Shown piece by piece: positions 61,426 to 64,000 of a stretch of 64,000 nt of DNA (positions are counted from its first letter, which is position 1; each line of letters begins with the position of its first letter). The stretch comes from Streptomyces graminofaciens. Its GTDB lineage: Bacteria; Actinomycetota; Actinomycetes; Streptomycetales; Streptomycetaceae. Under the pieces are notes generated by a model that saw nothing but the letters and a program-made list of their open reading frames with translations, had not been told where the DNA came from and made no database searches. The position numbers and the translations under genes were made by a program. The DNA lies in contig NZ_AP018448.1 of the NCBI RefSeq assembly GCF_030294945.1, positions 7,160,001-7,224,000 on the forward strand, given 5' to 3'.

Positions 61426-61577
61426 TCACCGGTTGAGATCCGCATACTCCGTCTCGGGCACGCCGATGTCCGAGAAGATGGCCCACGCCTGTCGCCTCAC
61501 TGGTTCGGCGGCAGCACCGTCGGTCTCCCGGTGGGCGCGGGCGAGTGCCATGAGGGTGCGGGTGTCGGCGACGGGTG
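61426..61577 (-). pseudogene. TPR/NB-ARC-type regulator, C-terminal tip
   Basis: The minus strand reads [20 protein letters not shown] then RQAWAIFSDIGVPETEYADL and a stop. This ending is typical of the tetratricopeptide tail of large actinobacterial AfsR/SARP- or NB-ARC-type regulators. All else is missing; it abuts an IS30 fragment. Confidence 0.55.
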
Positions 61578-61742
61578 AAGGGAACGGATTTGTCCACGTA
61601 CACCAGGGAGGACCTGGACGCCGCCGCTGCCGAGCTGAACCGAAGACCTCGGAAGACGCTCGGCTGGGACACCCCAGCCGAGCACTTCACCGGACTCCTG
61701 ATGAACGACCCCAACACTCCTCGTGTTGCGACGATTTGTTGA
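61578..61742 (+). pseudogene. IS30-family transposase, C-terminal fragment
   Basis: [20 protein letters not shown] then [17 protein letters not shown], the highly conserved end of IS30 transposases ([15 protein letters not shown]). The catalytic DDE core is absent. Confidence 0.8.
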
Positions 61743-62086
61743 ATCTGCCCTGACGCGAGGCGGGGCACTGCGGTCCAGCGACCGACCGTCCATTCTGACC
61801 CGCGCTGGTTCAGGGCTCCAGCTCCGTCGTCAGTTCGACGTTCTGCTCCTCCTCAGGTGCAACTGCTCACCTCGCAGGAGGCGGCTGGCTGGCTCCAGCA
61901 CCCCATGATCAGCGCGGTTGCCCGGTCCGCGTGGTCGTCCGGACGGGCGAGCCCGGGTTCTCGTACGGCCGCGCCGAGCGTGTCCATCAACAGCAGGGTG
62001 TCGTCCGGACGCTGGAGGGAGCCTTGCGACTGCGGAGCCCGGTGCCGGGTGCCGGTTAACCTGTGGCCGGAAGGGAAGTGCGCGCG
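61743..62086. other. No intact gene; promoter of the TetR gene
   Basis: 344 bp. The minus strand 61853-62010 shows a coding-like frame (LMDTLGAAVREPGLARPDDH) without a family match, probably another remnant. The right end carries the ribosome site GGAAGGGAAG of the TetR gene. Confidence 0.35.
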
Positions 62087-62809
62087 ATGGAGACACGGCC
62101 GGCCGGTGGCGGTCAGCGGGACGGGCAGGGCTCGCGGCGGCGGCGGGAGATCGTGGCCGCGGTCCAGCGGCTGCTCGGCGAATGGGGCAGCTCCGACCGG
62201 CTGACCATGCGCGCGGTCGCCATGGAGGTGGGTATCTCCGCCCCGAGCATCTACCTCCACTTCACCGACAAGACCGAACTGGTGTGGGCGGCGCTGGAGG
62301 ACCGCTACGGCGACCTGGCCGCCCGGATGGCCGCCGCCGCCCGGGACGGTGACGAGGCGGACCCGCGGGCCCGGGTCCGGGCCCAGGCATACGCGTACTG
62401 CCGTTTCGGCATGAGCAGTCCCGGCCACTACCGGCTCATGTTCGAGGTGCACCAGCCGACGGCGGAGCCGAGCAGAATCAGCGGCCACCCCGCCCGTCAC
62501 ATCTCCGCCAGCCTCCGCGCCGGCCTGCACAGCTGCGAGGAGAACGGGTTCGGCCTGTCCCTGCCGGTGGATCAGGCCACGCATACCCTGTGGGCCGGAC
62601 TGCACGGCATGGTCTCGCTGCACCACAACCTCTACCGGGACGAGTCCTCGGAGGAGCTGATCCTGCAACTCGCCGACGGACTGGTCGACTCGCTCGTCGC
62701 CGGTGCCCCCGGCGCCCCCTTCATTGCCGCGAGCGGATCCGAGACCGAGGCGTCACGCAGGATCAGGGAGATCAGGGGTACCCCGGAACCGGACGGCCCG
62801 CGGCCGTAG
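62087..62809 (+). CDS. TetR/AcrR regulator with WHG-type domain
   Basis: 240 residues from ATG 62087 (GTG 62063 possible). HTH LTMRAVAMEVGISAPSIYLHFTDKTELV (~41-68). The C-terminal part (YAYCRFGMSSPGHYRLMFEV, TLWAGLHGMVSLHHN) matches the TetR_C_33/WHG domain. Upstream of a ferredoxin/reductase/dehydrogenase cluster on the same strand, which it may control. GC-rich, intact. Confidence 0.92.
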   Translation: METRPAGGGQRDGQGSRRRREIVAAVQRLLGEWGSSDRLTMRAVAMEVGISAPSIYLHFTDKTELVWAALEDRYGDLAARMAAAARDGDEADPRARVRAQAYAYCRFGMSSPGHYRLMFEVHQPTAEPSRISGHPARHISASLRAGLHSCEENGFGLSLPVDQATHTLWAGLHGMVSLHHNLYRDESSEELILQLADGLVDSLVAGAPGAPFIAASGSETEASRRIREIRGTPEPDGPRP

Positions 62810-63030
62810 CGGGAGCCGCCGCCCCTCAGTGGGGGAGCGACGGCCCGGCCGGGCATGTCGCGCGCACCCCCTTCACGCCTCTGACCAACCCTTCCGAAGT
62901 GATGGTTGTCGCCCCGCACGCGCAGGGGTACAGTCGCCACTGAACTAAGTTAGGTTCCTAGGGCAACTATATGGCGCCCGGCGCACGTCGCCACCCTTCC
63001 TGCGGGCTTGACGGAAGTGGATCCCCCCCC
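62810..63030. promoter_or_regulatory. Promoter region of the ferredoxin cluster
   Basis: 221 bp. The only AT-rich part, 62935-62975 (GAACTAAGTTAGGTTCCTAG), sits ~70 bp before the ferredoxin ATG and probably holds promoter and operator. The palindrome is weak. Confidence 0.4.
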
Positions 63031-63225
63031 ATGGACATCTCCATCGACTTCGACAAGTGCTGCGGTGCCGGCCAGTGCGTGCTGGCGGCGCCGGAGGTCT
63101 TCGGCCAGCGGGACGAGGACGGCATCGTGGTCCTGCTCGACGACAACCCGCCGGCCGAAGGAGCCGACAACGTGGTCCAGGCCGCAGCGGTCTGCCCGGC
63201 CGCCGCGATCCAGGTGCGGCTGTGA
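63031..63225 (+). CDS. 3Fe-4S ferredoxin, P450-type
   Basis: 64 residues; Cys10-Cys11, Cys16 and Cys55 in DKCCGAGQC ... AVCPAAA, the same layout as the ferredoxin at 13931. Pairs with a P450 in known systems, but no P450 gene is inside this window near it. Its stop overlaps the next GTG (GTGA). ATG follows GGAAGTGGATCCCC. Confidence 0.92.
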   Translation: MDISIDFDKCCGAGQCVLAAPEVFGQRDEDGIVVLLDDNPPAEGADNVVQAAAVCPAAAIQVRL

Positions 63226-63464
63226 GTACCGCGGCCGCCGCCGTGGCACGCGGCCTGGGCTGCGAGGCGACTCTCGTCACCGACACCCCTCAGCCCATGG
63301 GCGACGCCCTCGGCGACGAACCGGGCGCCACGCCGCGCACCGTCCATGACGGGCACGGCGTGCGGATCGAGACCGGGCTCCTTGTCGACATGGTCCGGGC
63401 CCTGCGCGGCTACCGGGCACGGGTCGCCGTGGCGGCCCCCCTTCTCATCGGGAGTACGGCATGA
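63222..63464 (+). pseudogene. Ferredoxin reductase, internally deleted fragment
   Basis: 80 codons: AVARGLGCEATLVTDTPQPM, GATPRTVHDGHGVRIETGLL, matching the second Rossmann region of FAD-dependent ferredoxin reductases (compare ARKLGAEVTLLEPAAVPLA at 11207). Both the FAD-binding start and the C-terminus are gone, yet the frame is open with coupled start and stop (stop overlaps the next ATG). An in-frame relic or a small novel protein. Confidence 0.6.
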
Positions 63465-64000
63465 GCGACACCCTCCGGGCCGGCGTGATCGGCCTGGGCA
63501 TGATCGGCGGCGGCGTGGCCGTCAGCCTGACCCGCAGCGGACGCGTCCCCGCGGTCTACGACATCCGCCCCGACGCCGCCGCGGACCTGGCCGGCGTACC
63601 CGACCCGCTCGGCTCGCCCGCCGAAGTGGCCAAGACCTCCGACGTCGTGATGGTCGCGGTGGTCGACGCCGCCCAGGCACGCGAGGTCATCGCCGGCGAG
63701 AACGGCCTGCTGTCGGCCGCCCGTCCCGGCCTGGTGATCGTCCTGCTCGCCACCGTCGCCCTGCCGGTCGTCCACGAACTGGCCGGCCTGTGCGCCGAGC
63801 ACGGCGTGGGCTTCCTCGACTGCGGGGTGACCCCGGGCGACAAGGCTGCCGAGAACGGCATGGTCGCCATCCTCGGAGGCGAGCAGAAGACCGTCGACGA
63901 GGCCCTGCCCGTCCTGGAGGACTGGGCGAAGAAGGTCGTGCACTGCGGCCCGCCGGGCGCCGGCATGGCCACCAAGATCGCCCGCAACGTCGTCACCTAC
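63461..64000 (+). CDS. 6PGDH/HIBADH-like NAD(P)-dependent dehydrogenase (partial)
   Basis: The first 180 codons are visible; the gene runs off the right edge. Rossmann motif GVIGLGMIGGGVAVSLTRSG (8-27), DCGVTPGDKAAENGMVAILG (the substrate loop DxxVTPG~), and catalytic-Lys region GAGMATKIARNVVTY (~166-180) define the 3-hydroxyisobutyrate/tartronate-semialdehyde dehydrogenase superfamily. ATG overlaps the reductase-fragment stop, so it is an operon with the ferredoxin. Substrate not deducible. Confidence 0.88.
   Translation, partial: MSDTLRAGVIGLGMIGGGVAVSLTRSGRVPAVYDIRPDAAADLAGVPDPLGSPAEVAKTSDVVMVAVVDAAQAREVIAGENGLLSAARPGLVIVLLATVALPVVHELAGLCAEHGVGFLDCGVTPGDKAAENGMVAILGGEQKTVDEALPVLEDWAKKVVHCGPPGAGMATKIARNVVTY

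Overview
The window is very GC-rich DNA from a Streptomyces-like actinomycete. Third codon positions are almost all G or C, GTG and TTG starts are frequent, terminators are strong hairpins without T tracts, and the families present (Ddn-like nitroreductase, 3Fe-4S P450 ferredoxins, DUF4232, FG-GAP and ricin-lectin exoproteins, XRE membrane regulators) are typical of that genus. Most of it reads as accessory, probably chromosome-arm or genomic-island DNA: about twenty truncated or frameshifted genes, complete or partial insertion sequences of the IS607, IS5, DDE_Tnp_4, IS110 and IS30 types, and no housekeeping genes.

Layout. 0-4.5 kb: small redox and regulatory genes, several broken (NTF2-like, alpha/beta hydrolase, HTH, zinc-free quinone oxidoreductase), then a TetR regulator and a carboxymuconolactone-decarboxylase-like protein. 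4.6-7.7 kb: an IS607-type element (serine recombinase plus TnpB) next to a decayed carbohydrate-binding protein. 8.1-10.6 kb: a DUF4232 exoprotein and a coupled three-gene unit (Cys-rich protein plus two YeeE/YedE half-transporters). 11-14.1 kb: a complete P450 system (ferredoxin reductase, CYP, 3Fe-4S ferredoxin). 14.3-25 kb: secreted proteins and a membrane-bound XRE regulator. 25-26 kb: remnants of copper resistance. 26-34 kb: small exported proteins, a cysteine-synthase-like enzyme with an MFS exporter, a second MFS gene, and a LysR regulator divergent from a SCO6745-like gene. 34-38.7 kb: a lectin/hydrolase exoprotein, a pentapeptide-repeat membrane protein and an IS.

39.6-53.7 kb is the most coherent block: three SDRs, a DUF1330 protein, three TetR regulators, a 4Fe-4S reductase-like protein, a DHA2 MFS exporter, an alpha/beta hydrolase, a SnoaL-like protein and an NmrA-like protein. 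Six promoters carry two copies of the 14-bp palindrome AAACCGATCGGTTT (or close variants) 23-24 bp apart, in most cases bracketing a TAnnnT -10 element. Single copies lie beside two of the TetR genes. This looks like one tightly repressed detoxification or catabolic regulon.

The other large-scale structure is four direct repeats (17.7, 39.2, 54.9 and 60.9 kb) of the 3' half of a tRNA-Gly(CCC) gene. Each is followed by its own terminator hairpin, and three are flanked at a constant distance by a second conserved block. They look like attachment sites left by serial integration at one tRNA gene and would divide the region into stacked islands. No integrase remains inside the window. 55-60.4 kb holds a PadR regulator with an ABC/FtsX export pair. 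61-64 kb holds IS30 and TPR-protein fragments, a TetR regulator, a second P450-type ferredoxin, a fragment of its reductase, and the start of a 6PGDH/HIBADH-like dehydrogenase that runs off the right edge.
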